DNA of 33,972 bases from a virus. The stretch is from IMG/VR virus record IMGVR_UViG_3300046722_000061, positions 1 to 33,972 of that record; one strand, given 5' to 3'. This document shows positions 1 through 7,428 of the stretch, piece by piece. The notes under the pieces are model-generated. The model was not told where the DNA came from, did no database searches, and saw only the letters and a program-made list of their open reading frames with translations. Each line of letters begins with the position of its first letter. Positions within the stretch are counted from its first letter, which is position 1. The position numbers and the translations under genes were made by a program.

Positions 1-599
1 TCGCTGTTTGTAACGCAGATACCGCCCTCGCCTACCTGTAGATGCTTGTGGACGTTGAGCGAAAACACCCCGATATGGCCAACGGTACCAGCATAAATAC
101 TCTCTTCCTTGGCAAAGATGGCTTGGGCGTTATCCTCGATCAGATATACACCGAGCCCGTCGCAGATATCACGAAGTTCCCGTAAGTGAGCGGGATGACC
201 AAAAAGATTGGTAGCGATAACGGCCTTGGTTTTTCGAGTGATAGCATTGGACACTTCAACTGGATCGATGGTGAAGGTATCTGACTCGATATCCGCCCAA
301 ACGATGGTGGCGCCAAGTAACTTAGGTGCGGCGGCGGTTGCCGACATGGTATATGGGCTAACGATAACTTCATCTCCACGCTCCACGCCTATTGCCATGC
401 AGGCCGCCAGCAGGCCACTGGTGGCGCTATTGACGGCTACCGCATGCTTGACACCAAAGGTATGTGTCCACTCTCCCTCTAGCTTCATGCATTGATGGCC
501 GCCTATGGGACCAGAGCCGATGTATCCGGATAGTGGGCCATGAGCGGCCTCTTGAGCGGCGCCTATTTCCTCTTTACCAATCGTATTGAATTTTTTCAC
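1..599 (-). CDS. DegT/DnrJ/EryC1/StrS aminotransferase, PseC-like (partial, C-terminus cut by window edge)
   Basis: A sugar aminotransferase (PLP, fold type I) of the kind that aminates a 4-keto nucleotide sugar. I translated 199 codons from a GTG start at 599; the rest lies beyond the left edge. The fragment has the family signatures: the substrate and cofactor segment VNSATSGL near residue 57, the Asp of IEDNAQA near 156, and the PLP lysine at about residue 185 in FSLNVHKH followed by GEGG. The GTG overlaps the TGA of the upstream Tad2-like gene by four bases (GTGA), which fixes the start. Its neighbour is a PseB-like dehydratase, so a PseC role (UDP-4-amino-4,6-dideoxy sugar formation) is the natural inference. 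A legionaminic or other amino-sugar enzyme of the same family cannot be excluded. Confidence 0.88.
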   Translation of the reverse strand, partial: MKKFNTIGKEEIGAAQEAAHGPLSGYIGSGPIGGHQCMKLEGEWTHTFGVKHAVAVNSATSGLLAACMAIGVERGDEVIVSPYTMSATAAAPKLLGATIVWADIESDTFTIDPVEVSNAITRKTKAVIATNLFGHPAHLRELRDICDGLGVYLIEDNAQAIFAKEESIYAGTVGHIGVFSLNVHKHLQVGEGGICVTNS

Positions 600-889
600 G
601 CTAATTCCCAGTCCGCCGCCAGTAGGTCGGCCTGAGAGCATAACCAGCCCGGTTGCCATTGCTTCTTGGCGGTATACATTGCGATGTACGGTTGGCAGTC
701 GAGCGGCTGGTCTTCACCTATCCACTTAGCTGTACGATCATTGACCTTACGCTCAGTCCCTTGCGTGTTATAAGGCGGTAGTTTCAGTTGCGGCATAAGG
801 ACAATAAACATTCCCTTGCCGTTCCACCCAGTCCTGCGAACTGCAAGACCATTCTGCATTTGTTCAACAGCCCATCCAATTGTGTTCAT
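596..889 (-). CDS. DUF2829 / Tad2-like anti-Thoeris protein
   Basis: A 97-residue protein matching the DUF2829 pattern: an N-terminal helix, then GWNGKGMF at about residues 21-28, a hydrophobic strand ending LMP, and the C-terminal block PYIAMYTA ... PGWLCSQADLLAADWE. DUF2829 includes Tad2, a phage protein that binds and sequesters the glycocyclic ADP-ribose signal of Thoeris; some homologues also bind CBASS cyclic nucleotides. The length is usual for the family. ATG overlaps the PseB stop (ATGA) and its stop overlaps the next GTG, so it is translated as part of the sugar operon. Family assignment is by motif recognition. Anti-defence activity is inferred, since not all DUF2829 proteins have been tested. 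Confidence 0.82.
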   Translation of the reverse strand: MNTIGWAVEQMQNGLAVRRTGWNGKGMFIVLMPQLKLPPYNTQGTERKVNDRTAKWIGEDQPLDCQPYIAMYTAKKQWQPGWLCSQADLLAADWELA

Positions 890-1806
890 AGCATTCTCCT
901 TAAATCATCCACGCTCAGAAAGTGTTCGTTGGTATCGGAAGCATACCGGAAGCCCGGCTTGGTGTTATTGCTGGTATCCGGGTTCAGGATGTACCGATCC
1001 CACGCCTCCAACGCCAAATGACTCTCGTCATCCGTCAATAGGCACTCATGAAGCTTTTCCCCGGGCCTGATGCCGGTGACAACATGGGGACCCCCGGGGT
1101 CCATGGCTTCAGCCAAGTCCATGAGATGCATGGAGGGTATCTTGGGGATGAAAATCTCTCTGCCGTGCATCATCTCCGTAGAGCTAAGCACGAAGTCCAC
1201 AGCCTGATCCAAGGTCATCCAGAACCTTGTCATCCGTTGGTCTGTAATGGTCAGTGGTAGTTGTTTAGCAATGAGAGATTTGAATGCGGGTACGACACTA
1301 CCTCGGCTACCAACCACATTGCCATACCTAACCACGCTAAACTGCACGCGGCCAGCAGATAGATTGTTAGCAGCGACGAAAATCTTCTCTGCGGCAAGTT
1401 TGGTCGCCCCGTAGAGGTTGAGAGGGTTGACGGCCTTGTCTGTGGAGAGGGCGATGACTTTCGGAACTCCCGCAGCCATTGCGGCTCTACAAACATTCTC
1501 CGCTCCGTTGATGTTCGTCATAACGGCTTCAAAGGGATTGTACTCGCAAGTAGGCACTATTTTCATGGCAGCAGCGTGAACGACAAGGTCCACGCCTTGG
1601 GCGGCCATGGTCAGGCGGTGCACATCACGCACATCCCCTATCATAAAACGGAGGCGCTTGTCATCGAAACGACGGGCCATTTGTTCTTGTAAATATTCAC
1701 CTCGCGAATAGATCGCTATACGATCATAGAGGTCTTTTTTGAGAGCGTTAGCTACAAATGCCTGAGCAAAACTACCTGACCCTCCGGTCAACAATACAGA
1801 AGTCAT
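886..1806 (-). CDS. pseB: PseB-like UDP-N-acetylglucosamine 4,6-dehydratase
   Basis: An extended short-chain dehydrogenase/reductase of 306 residues. The PseB/FlaA1 family removes water from UDP-GlcNAc to give a 4-keto-6-deoxy sugar with C5 inversion, the first step to pseudaminic acid. Visible motifs are the NAD(P) loop TGGSGSFA at residues 7-14, the HAAAMK segment at 77-82, the catalytic run STDKAVNPLNLYGATK (T122, D123, K124, Y132, K136) and MTRFWMTLDQAV near 190. The third glycine of the usual nucleotide-binding motif is alanine here. Start and stop each overlap a neighbour by four bases. The family call is firm. Retaining dehydratases of the same fold (legionaminate or bacillosamine routes) are the main alternative. 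Confidence 0.9.
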   Translation of the reverse strand: MTSVLLTGGSGSFAQAFVANALKKDLYDRIAIYSRGEYLQEQMARRFDDKRLRFMIGDVRDVHRLTMAAQGVDLVVHAAAMKIVPTCEYNPFEAVMTNINGAENVCRAAMAAGVPKVIALSTDKAVNPLNLYGATKLAAEKIFVAANNLSAGRVQFSVVRYGNVVGSRGSVVPAFKSLIAKQLPLTITDQRMTRFWMTLDQAVDFVLSSTEMMHGREIFIPKIPSMHLMDLAEAMDPGGPHVVTGIRPGEKLHECLLTDDESHLALEAWDRYILNPDTSNNTKPGFRYASDTNEHFLSVDDLRRML

Positions 1807-2276
1807 GGGATCATCCTTGTGCCAAGGATGCGACCCTTAGCATCACGTATCATTACACGCTTGCCAGAGCGCCACTCTGATTTGCGCCTCTCGGAGATTA
1901 TCTTCAGTTTAGATTTTGTTTCTTTGGTTTTCTTTCTGGTCCAATGTTCATCCCCTCTTTTCAAGAGTTCTGGGTTATTTATTAGAACATTTTTACCTTT
2001 TTTGGTCCAATCCTGCATGTTGTCCTTTCCGGTTCCGATAAAGATATGATCAGGATTAACGCAAATGGGATTATCGCAGTGATGACACGCCATAAGTCCC
2101 TTTGGAATAAGTCCATTGGTTAACTCATATGAGACTCGGTGGGCGCCTTGACGCCTTCCATTTCTCCATACACGGCCATAGCCCTTACCATCGACGCCGC
2201 CCAGCCAGAGCCAGCAACCTTTACCTTTCCGAACCAAAGACCAGAAATATGGTTCAAATGGTCTCCACCGTGGCAT
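1803..2276 (-). CDS. HNH homing-type endonuclease
   Basis: A 157-residue free-standing HNH endonuclease of the common phage type. After the opening CWLWLGGVDGKGYGRV segment (about 21-36) comes the HNH core at residues 64-82 with Cys64, His65/66, Cys67, Cys72, Asn74 and His77, then GTGKDNMQDW. The C-terminal half is Lys/Arg-rich and probably binds DNA. I chose ATG at 2276 because it shares one base with the TAA of the upstream fusion gene (TAATG); an ATG at 2354 would add 26 atypical residues. It sits between the cytidylyltransferase fusion and pseB, where it has no obvious sugar role, so it is probably a selfish element lodged in the operon without breaking translational coupling. Confidence 0.88.
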   Translation of the reverse strand: MPRWRPFEPYFWSLVRKGKGCWLWLGGVDGKGYGRVWRNGRRQGAHRVSYELTNGLIPKGLMACHHCDNPICVNPDHIFIGTGKDNMQDWTKKGKNVLINNPELLKRGDEHWTRKKTKETKSKLKIISERRKSEWRSGKRVMIRDAKGRILGTRMIP

Positions 2277-4243
2277 TATCGAACCGATTTTCCCTGCACG
2301 ATACCGCCGTCCAGCTTCACGCCCCCAGCGATAGCCTTCAGGGTGGCGTCCCACGCGCTCAGCACGCGATCCAATTCTGGCTTTTTGTGGGCAGCGCAGG
2401 TGTTATGGCTGCCGATAATCAGGACGCCATTCTTGGCCATCTCCTGAATAAAGAGAGACTGGATAGTCTTATCGTCAAACTTGATCCGGTTCAGTTCTAC
2501 CTCTCCATAAAGCTGGATCGAGGAAATATTGTATGCTTTTAGTAACTCCCTAATCTCTTTCCGCAGGTAATTGCCAACCCGCTTTAGTTGCCGTGGAATA
2601 TCCAGCGTGTGGAGCTTGTCGATGGTGGCAATCGCGGCGGCGATGGACAGGGCTTCGCCAAAGAAGGTACCTGAGTAGGATATCTCTGGCATGCGGCTCA
2701 TGAATTCTCGCTTGCCTACCAGCGCGCTGATCGGCGTGCCGTTTGCCATGGCTTTGCCGAAGGTGGAGAGGTCCGGTGTTACCCCTACCACCTTCTGCAA
2801 GCCTCCCATTCCGCAACGGAAACCAGATATGATCTCGTCAAAGATCAGGATGATACCTCTGGCCGTGCAATCTCGCCGCATGATTTGCAACTCTCTCTGA
2901 GAGTAAAACTCAGGCTCGATAATGCAGGCCGCTATCTCCTCAGATGGCGTTCTTTGTTGGAAGGTGCAGCTTTGATCCCTAACCGGGGTTGGAATGCCTG
3001 AATTGCGTCCCTCGGTGTGAGCCAAAGACCAATCGTGCCATCCATGGTACCCTCCAACCATGATCTTATCACGCCCGGTAATATGACGAGCAAGGCGTAC
3101 AGCGGCGGTGGTTACATCTGATCCGTTTTTCCCAAACCTCGCCATTTCGGCAGACGGGATGTGAAAGCTGAGCCTTTCTGCAAGCTCTGTTTCAAGCGTT
3201 GTCGCAAGCGAGAACGAAATGCCGCGCGATAATTGGTCTCTAATGGCTTGATCAATATCAGGATCACGATAACCAAGAATATTAGGGAGAAGACCCCCAA
3301 CGAGATCAACATAGTCATTTCCGTCAACGTCATAGCAGTATCCTCCATCGCCATGAGTAAGAAATAAGGGTGCAGCCCCCTCCGGAAACTGCAATTTGGA
3401 TTTAGAAAAGGTCTGAGCCCCCAATGGTATAAGTTTCTCAGCCGCATCAAGGCAGGCCTTGGAATAACCATAGGTCCGTTTGACGCCGGTCTCGGCGGCT
3501 AGATCGGCATAATGCCGCTCGTTGCGGGTTAGACCCTCGATAGGTTCTCTCAACCACGGTTCTTCATCTAGGATAGCAAGAATGTCCAGATAGCTAGGAT
3601 GACTAATGCCACGCAGACCCAGCCTATGAGAAATCGCTGTAATGAAGGTGTGGTCTTGCGGGCTATCCAGAACCCACCTCTCCCTATCGAGCTTAGGTAG
3701 AGGACATACAAGGTTGGCGGCAGGGTAACGATGGCGATTACGGACCATAAAACGAGTGACAGTCTCCCTGTCGGTCCCTCTTGTCGCCTCGCGATGTGCA
3801 TCCTCCAGCGCAGCCCTCGTGAATACCTCAACGTCCAGTCCGTCAGGGTAAGTTGGAGGGTCGGTATTAGTGGCATAGGCAGCGTCCTTCATTTTGCGAA
3901 GCTGGATGACTTCGCCAATAACCTTGCTATCAAGGAAGGGGCAATCGCCGGTCAGGCGCACGACGATATCAGCGCCCGCGTCGGTCACGGCCTCCAGATA
4001 GCGCGAGAGTACATCCGTCTCGCTGCCTCTGAAGAACCTGACCTTACGACCCTTAGCCCAATCGGCTATCGGATCGTCTCCCGGCAACGTGGATGTAGCT
4101 ACAATTACCTCGTCTACGCCGGGAGCGCGTTCCGCAGCGCTTACCACCCAGTCCAGAGTTGGTCTACCGGAAATATCCATAAGGACTTTCCCGGGAAGTC
4201 TTGTGCTGCCCATTCTGGCTTGGCAAATAGCTATAGTCTTCAT
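2276..4243 (-). CDS. Fusion: SpsF/PseF-like cytidylyltransferase plus glutamate-1-semialdehyde-type aminotransferase
   Basis: A 655-residue two-domain protein. Residues 1 to about 250 are an SpsF/NeuA-like nucleotidyltransferase, with the CTP-binding signature QARMGSTRLPGKVL at 8-21 and RLTGDCPFLD at 96-105; the family activates nonulosonic or related acid sugars as CMP derivatives. Residues about 260-640 are a class III PLP aminotransferase of the GSA type, with GGYHGWHDW at 397-405, FDEIISGFRC at 468-477 and the PLP lysine at 497 in STFGKAM. The start overlaps the upstream 55-aa gene (ATGA). Both activities also occur as separate genes in flagellin and O-antigen sugar clusters. The fusion suggests they act in one pathway. 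The exact substrates cannot be read from sequence. Confidence 0.87.
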   Translation of the reverse strand: MKTIAICQARMGSTRLPGKVLMDISGRPTLDWVVSAAERAPGVDEVIVATSTLPGDDPIADWAKGRKVRFFRGSETDVLSRYLEAVTDAGADIVVRLTGDCPFLDSKVIGEVIQLRKMKDAAYATNTDPPTYPDGLDVEVFTRAALEDAHREATRGTDRETVTRFMVRNRHRYPAANLVCPLPKLDRERWVLDSPQDHTFITAISHRLGLRGISHPSYLDILAILDEEPWLREPIEGLTRNERHYADLAAETGVKRTYGYSKACLDAAEKLIPLGAQTFSKSKLQFPEGAAPLFLTHGDGGYCYDVDGNDYVDLVGGLLPNILGYRDPDIDQAIRDQLSRGISFSLATTLETELAERLSFHIPSAEMARFGKNGSDVTTAAVRLARHITGRDKIMVGGYHGWHDWSLAHTEGRNSGIPTPVRDQSCTFQQRTPSEEIAACIIEPEFYSQRELQIMRRDCTARGIILIFDEIISGFRCGMGGLQKVVGVTPDLSTFGKAMANGTPISALVGKREFMSRMPEISYSGTFFGEALSIAAAIATIDKLHTLDIPRQLKRVGNYLRKEIRELLKAYNISSIQLYGEVELNRIKFDDKTIQSLFIQEMAKNGVLIIGSHNTCAAHKKPELDRVLSAWDATLKAIAGGVKLDGGIVQGKSVR

Positions 4244-4407
4244 GTGGCCTTAGCTTCCTTTAGTAAGATTTCACCAAGTTTTAATGCCTGCTCTATCTCA
4301 AGGAACATCCATCCGGTACCATAATTGACACGGATCGATTTAATGCCGCCGTGTTCAACCACTTCAACCTCAATGTCCCTTTTATTCTTATGCTGGATAA
4401 GGATCAT
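4240..4407 (-). CDS. Small unknown protein, 55 aa
   Basis: A short gene found by reading the gap between the oxidoreductase and the fusion gene. ATG at 4407 overlaps the TGA of the upstream gene and the TGA at 4242-4240 overlaps the ATG of the next, both as ATGA. The protein starts MILIQHKNKRDIEVEVVEHG, continues with IKSIRVNYGTGWMF, and ends in an amphipathic Lys/Glu-rich helix. It looks like a compact beta-beta-alpha protein. I do not recognise the family. The two exact stop-start overlaps argue that it is genuinely translated, perhaps as a partner of one of the flanking sugar enzymes. Confidence 0.7.
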   Translation of the reverse strand: MILIQHKNKRDIEVEVVEHGGIKSIRVNYGTGWMFLEIEQALKLGEILLKEAKAT

Positions 4408-5309
4408 GGCTCTTTGTCCACCAATCCAGCCATTGATCTGACGGACAGGATTACGTCCAGCGCATCTGCTCCCTCTAGACCGGAGGCAAGAGCGTCAGTT
4501 TTGTTGATCTGGCCTTTATCGCAGGCCTTGATGAATTGCTTTATTTCCACAAGATAATTTTCATCCCAATTATCTCTCATCTGAGCGGTCTCAGAAACAA
4601 GAAGATTGGATAGCTTTATGGTGCGCGCCACCAAATCAACCTCGATTACTCCATTGGAGCCAACCAGCTTGTAACCTCGCCTCTCTGGCTCCGTGAGATA
4701 ATCCATGTGAATGGCAGAGAACGTTCCGCTGTCATGCTTCATGGAGAATTTCATCATAACGTCATTATCATCGATCTTCTGGCATTCGATGATCTCGGTG
4801 GCCTGCCCGGGTCCAAGCAGGTATAAAGCAAGATCGATCTCATGGGCGCCCCAGTTCCTAGATACCCCATCCCTCAGGTATGGCGCATTCTCGCTCTTCT
4901 GGAGAACCCAGAACTCAGCCCAGCCGATCTCGCCAATGAGATGCTTGGCCAGCATCTTCTTGGTTTCTATGACGCAATGATGAAAGCGCAGGTTATTTCC
5001 TACAGCCACGACTTGTCCCATAGTAGACTTGCCATGGCAGAAGCCGCGTACCGCTGGCGCTGGTGCATCAAATGCAATCGGCTTCTCCACAAAGATGTGC
5101 TTGCCGTGAGCGTCTACCATGTCCCTGAAATGCTCGCGAGTTGGCGTGCAGATGATGACGGCGTCTGATTGTTGTAAAACCTCTTCGCGGGTATGCTTGC
5201 CCGGCATCATGGGGTCATAGCCAATGACCTGATGGCCAAGGTACATCAGGTTCTTGCCATGGCGCGATCCAATGGAGCCAGCGAAGCCTAAGATGCCCAG
5301 TTTCAGCAT
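4404..5309 (-). CDS. Gfo/Idh/MocA-family oxidoreductase
   Basis: A 301-residue NAD(P)-dependent oxidoreductase acting on sugars or sugar acids. The N-terminal Rossmann domain begins LGILGFAGSIGSRHGKNL, and the EKP motif is at residues 75-77 in HIFVEKPIAF. In the C-terminal domain, GAHEIDLALYLLG (154-166) carries the usual catalytic/structural His and Asp. I start at 5309: the Rossmann strand then begins at residue 2 as usual and overlap with the upstream methyltransferase is seven bases. An ATG at 5330 would add MAIGGGA. Similar enzymes accompany SpsF-like and GSA-type genes in nonulosonate clusters, probably tailoring the sugar or a precursor. Confidence 0.87.
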   Translation of the reverse strand: MLKLGILGFAGSIGSRHGKNLMYLGHQVIGYDPMMPGKHTREEVLQQSDAVIICTPTREHFRDMVDAHGKHIFVEKPIAFDAPAPAVRGFCHGKSTMGQVVAVGNNLRFHHCVIETKKMLAKHLIGEIGWAEFWVLQKSENAPYLRDGVSRNWGAHEIDLALYLLGPGQATEIIECQKIDDNDVMMKFSMKHDSGTFSAIHMDYLTEPERRGYKLVGSNGVIEVDLVARTIKLSNLLVSETAQMRDNWDENYLVEIKQFIKACDKGQINKTDALASGLEGADALDVILSVRSMAGLVDKEP

Positions 5310-5920
5310 GGCGCCGCCTCCAATGGCCAACCGGCAGCGATATCCTTCTTGAGGACCCAGACTGCCGCGCCATCTTCAGTGGTTGTTTTATTCACCAATG
5401 AATAAGTTGGATTGGCAAGCCATAGCTTGCTATAATCCTGCTTGTACGACAATAAGCCCTCGGCGTGCCGATATGGGACGCTGTGTGGATGCTCTGGATC
5501 GAAATCATGGATAATGAGGTGACCCTTATCTCGCAGGACGCCATCTCCTATTGCGGCAATGCGCGAGAGCTTGTCTCTGTCGCACAAATAGAGACAAAAC
5601 CCATAGATCACCACATCGAACTCATTAGGAGGGAATTGGTGATTGGCGGTACCGCAAATGAAGTTAATATCATGGTATCGTTCACGGCCAACGGTAGTGG
5701 CTACGTCAGAGGGGTCAATGCCGGTACACTTGCAATCGTATAGGTTCTGAAGATCGAACAGATACCTGCCATCACCGCATCCTATTTCTAGGATGGATGA
5801 CGGCTCCGAGATATGATCGGCTATGATATGATTACGACGATAGATGCCCGGCTTATCCTTGTTGCGGGCATACCATTGATCGCCTTCGCCGTTTAGGAAC
5901 TCAGTTTCTTGTCGTCCCAT
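5303..5920 (-). CDS. SAM methyltransferase, pseudaminic-acid-associated methylase type
   Basis: A 205-residue class I SAM methyltransferase. Motif I is SSILEIGCGDGRYLF at residues 41-55, followed by the acidic strand end CTGIDPSD and motif IV-like FDVVIYGFCLYL. The N-terminus, TEFLNGEGDQWYARNKDK (6-23), resembles the characteristic opening (TEQEKFW.GEFG.EYI.RN) of methylases annotated as associated with pseudaminic acid biosynthesis. That supports a role in methylating the sugar or its amino substituent. A GAGG about eight bases upstream of ATG at 5920 is a good ribosome binding site. It overlaps the gene before it by 28 bases. The methyltransferase fold is firm; the specific subfamily is by resemblance. 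Confidence 0.82.
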   Translation of the reverse strand: MGRQETEFLNGEGDQWYARNKDKPGIYRRNHIIADHISEPSSILEIGCGDGRYLFDLQNLYDCKCTGIDPSDVATTVGRERYHDINFICGTANHQFPPNEFDVVIYGFCLYLCDRDKLSRIAAIGDGVLRDKGHLIIHDFDPEHPHSVPYRHAEGLLSYKQDYSKLWLANPTYSLVNKTTTEDGAAVWVLKKDIAAGWPLEAAPC

Positions 5921-6759
5921 GTACCAGCCTCGTTTTTCAAAACAAACAGGAAGTTAGGTGAACAGGCATAATACTCACCCATTGTGGGCAATTGTGAGGC
6001 GATAGCATTGATGGTGTGATTATAATCAGGCTTGATCTTCTGATCCTCGCACATCTTGGCGTAGATCAAGCGTGAGGCGATGTAATACATATTACCGATG
6101 TTTTCGACATATTCCGGAGTTAGAAGACTGCCTTTTATTCCATCAAGAAACTTCATCAGGTCTTGTTGCGGTAAATAGTGATTATGCCAAGGTGGCTTGA
6201 TCTGGCTTAAGCCAAGCTTGACGCGAAGCTGGTTAAGGTTATCCAGCCCCTCCTGAACGTTCTCCACCAGAACCATCTTGCCTTCCGGCGCGAGTAACTT
6301 ACGCATTTCCAAGATGCCGACCTTCTGCTCCTCCCAATTGGCTAGATTGATCAAGCACCGGGAGCTAAGCACCACGTCATACTTCTGGCCAAGCAGATGC
6401 TTGTTGCGTGAGAGAGATAGAACATCACCCTCGAAAAATTCCACATTCGGCACGACCTTCTTCATGGCTTCCGAGATCATGGCGCCAGAGAAATCAATGC
6501 CCGTAATCATCGCGTCAGGAAATTTCTTGGCCAACTCCAGCGTGGTATAACCATTGCCGCAGCCAACATCCAAGATGGTCTCATGCGGAACGGCCTCGAT
6601 CACACGCTTGATGCTGTCGATCTCCAAGGTCCGATAATGATGATCCGGCGCGGTCGCCAGATCGGAGCCACCATGCTTCTTGGCCTGCTCCTGCCAAAAC
6701 TCGTAAACGTCACCCGGATTTTTTGAGGGAGATGATTTGCGCTTCGCGGTATTTGCCAT
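5893..6759 (-). CDS. Class I SAM-dependent methyltransferase
   Basis: A methyltransferase of 288 residues from ATG at 6759. Motif I is TILDVGCGNGYTTLEL (61-76), followed by TGIDFSGAMI, the Gly-Asp strand EGDVLSL and a motif IV region YDVVLSSRCLINL. The N-terminal FWQEQAKKHGGSDLA segment is common in methyltransferases of surface-sugar clusters. I prefer 6759 over the ATG at 6786 because AGAGGA lies upstream and the overlap with the acetyltransferase falls to 50 bases. No later start would keep the conserved N-terminus, so the overlap is real. The C-terminal third (about 180-288) is likely the acceptor-binding part. Substrate unknown; probably the same glycan as the rest of the operon. Confidence 0.85.
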   Translation of the reverse strand: MANTAKRKSSPSKNPGDVYEFWQEQAKKHGGSDLATAPDHHYRTLEIDSIKRVIEAVPHETILDVGCGNGYTTLELAKKFPDAMITGIDFSGAMISEAMKKVVPNVEFFEGDVLSLSRNKHLLGQKYDVVLSSRCLINLANWEEQKVGILEMRKLLAPEGKMVLVENVQEGLDNLNQLRVKLGLSQIKPPWHNHYLPQQDLMKFLDGIKGSLLTPEYVENIGNMYYIASRLIYAKMCEDQKIKPDYNHTINAIASQLPTMGEYYACSPNFLFVLKNEAGTWDDKKLSS

Positions 6760-7255
6760 AGAATAATGCGTCCTCTGGTTTTCCATTAAGCAGGCAATGG
6801 CCGCCCAATGTAGCTTCGTATCTAAACTTCTGCTTTTCCAATAGCCGGATCATGCCTTGATTGCATGCCATGCACCCGGCCTCGATCTTGCGGCACCCTT
6901 CCTCAAACAAGAATTGGCAGACCGCATCCCAAGCCTCGGACGCATAGCCATGTCCCCATAGCCGGGGATTGCCTATCATGACGCCTACATTGGCGATCCT
7001 ATTTGGAATGTCGCGATAGGCTGTAATGCTGCCGATGGGCACCCCAGTACGCTGGATTTCCCAGAAATAGTTTTCCGAGTCCACGAATGAACTTAGATAC
7101 TCGTACTGGGTCTCATTGGTATGGGTAAGGTGCCGCTGTTCGGAATACTTGGTGACCGTCTCGTCGCTAAGCCATCGCAGGTAATGATCCAGTGGCATGT
7201 TGTCATGCACGATTGGGAACGCCAGCGTGAGCCGGGCTGTCTTGATGGTAGGCAT
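6710..7255 (-). CDS. GNAT acetyltransferase, RimJ-like; candidate sugar N-acetyltransferase
   Basis: A 181-residue GNAT protein of the Acetyltransf_3 type. The acetyl-CoA loop is RLWGHGYASEAW at residues 98-109, preceded by the strand NVGVMIG; the C-terminal CNQGMIRLLEKQKFRYEA is the usual last helix and strand. PseH, which acetylates the 4-amino group of the pseudaminate precursor, is also a GNAT, and the position in the operon suggests that role, but sequence alone cannot separate it from a ribosomal-protein-like or other sugar acetyltransferase. Its ATG shares a base with the TAA of the upstream gene (TAATG). Confidence 0.83.
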   Translation of the reverse strand: MPTIKTARLTLAFPIVHDNMPLDHYLRWLSDETVTKYSEQRHLTHTNETQYEYLSSFVDSENYFWEIQRTGVPIGSITAYRDIPNRIANVGVMIGNPRLWGHGYASEAWDAVCQFLFEEGCRKIEAGCMACNQGMIRLLEKQKFRYEATLGGHCLLNGKPEDALFYGKYREAQIISLKKSG

Positions 7256-7428
7256 TACTTCTTCACCGGCTTTGGCTGCTGGCTTATGGCGTGATCGATC
7301 AGTCCACGCATGTTGCTGAGCAACAGGATCATATGCTTGGCGTTGGCGTCAAACTCTCCGAGCGCGTAGCGTTCGTTCAGAGCCTCGTCAACATCATCCC
7401 GCAATTCCAGCAATTCTTTCTTATTCAT
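7255..7428 (-). CDS. Small unknown protein, 56 aa
   Basis: Begins MNKKELLELRDDVDEALNER and is predicted mostly helical, with a second helix MILLLSNMRGLIDHAIS and a basic tail KPVKK. I set the start at 7428, where ATG overlaps the upstream TGA by four bases; an in-frame ATG at 7476 would add an unconvincing 16-residue leader lying inside the upstream gene. I do not recognise the family. A two-helix small phage accessory protein is all that can be said. Confidence 0.68.
   Translation of the reverse strand: MNKKELLELRDDVDEALNERYALGEFDANAKHMILLLSNMRGLIDHAISQQPKPVKK

Noticed and set aside
3731-4324. 197-aa plus-strand frame opposite the SpsF/GSA fusion
   Set aside because: It lies wholly opposite conserved enzyme sequence with motif-level matches; the antisense translation shows no recognisable domain.
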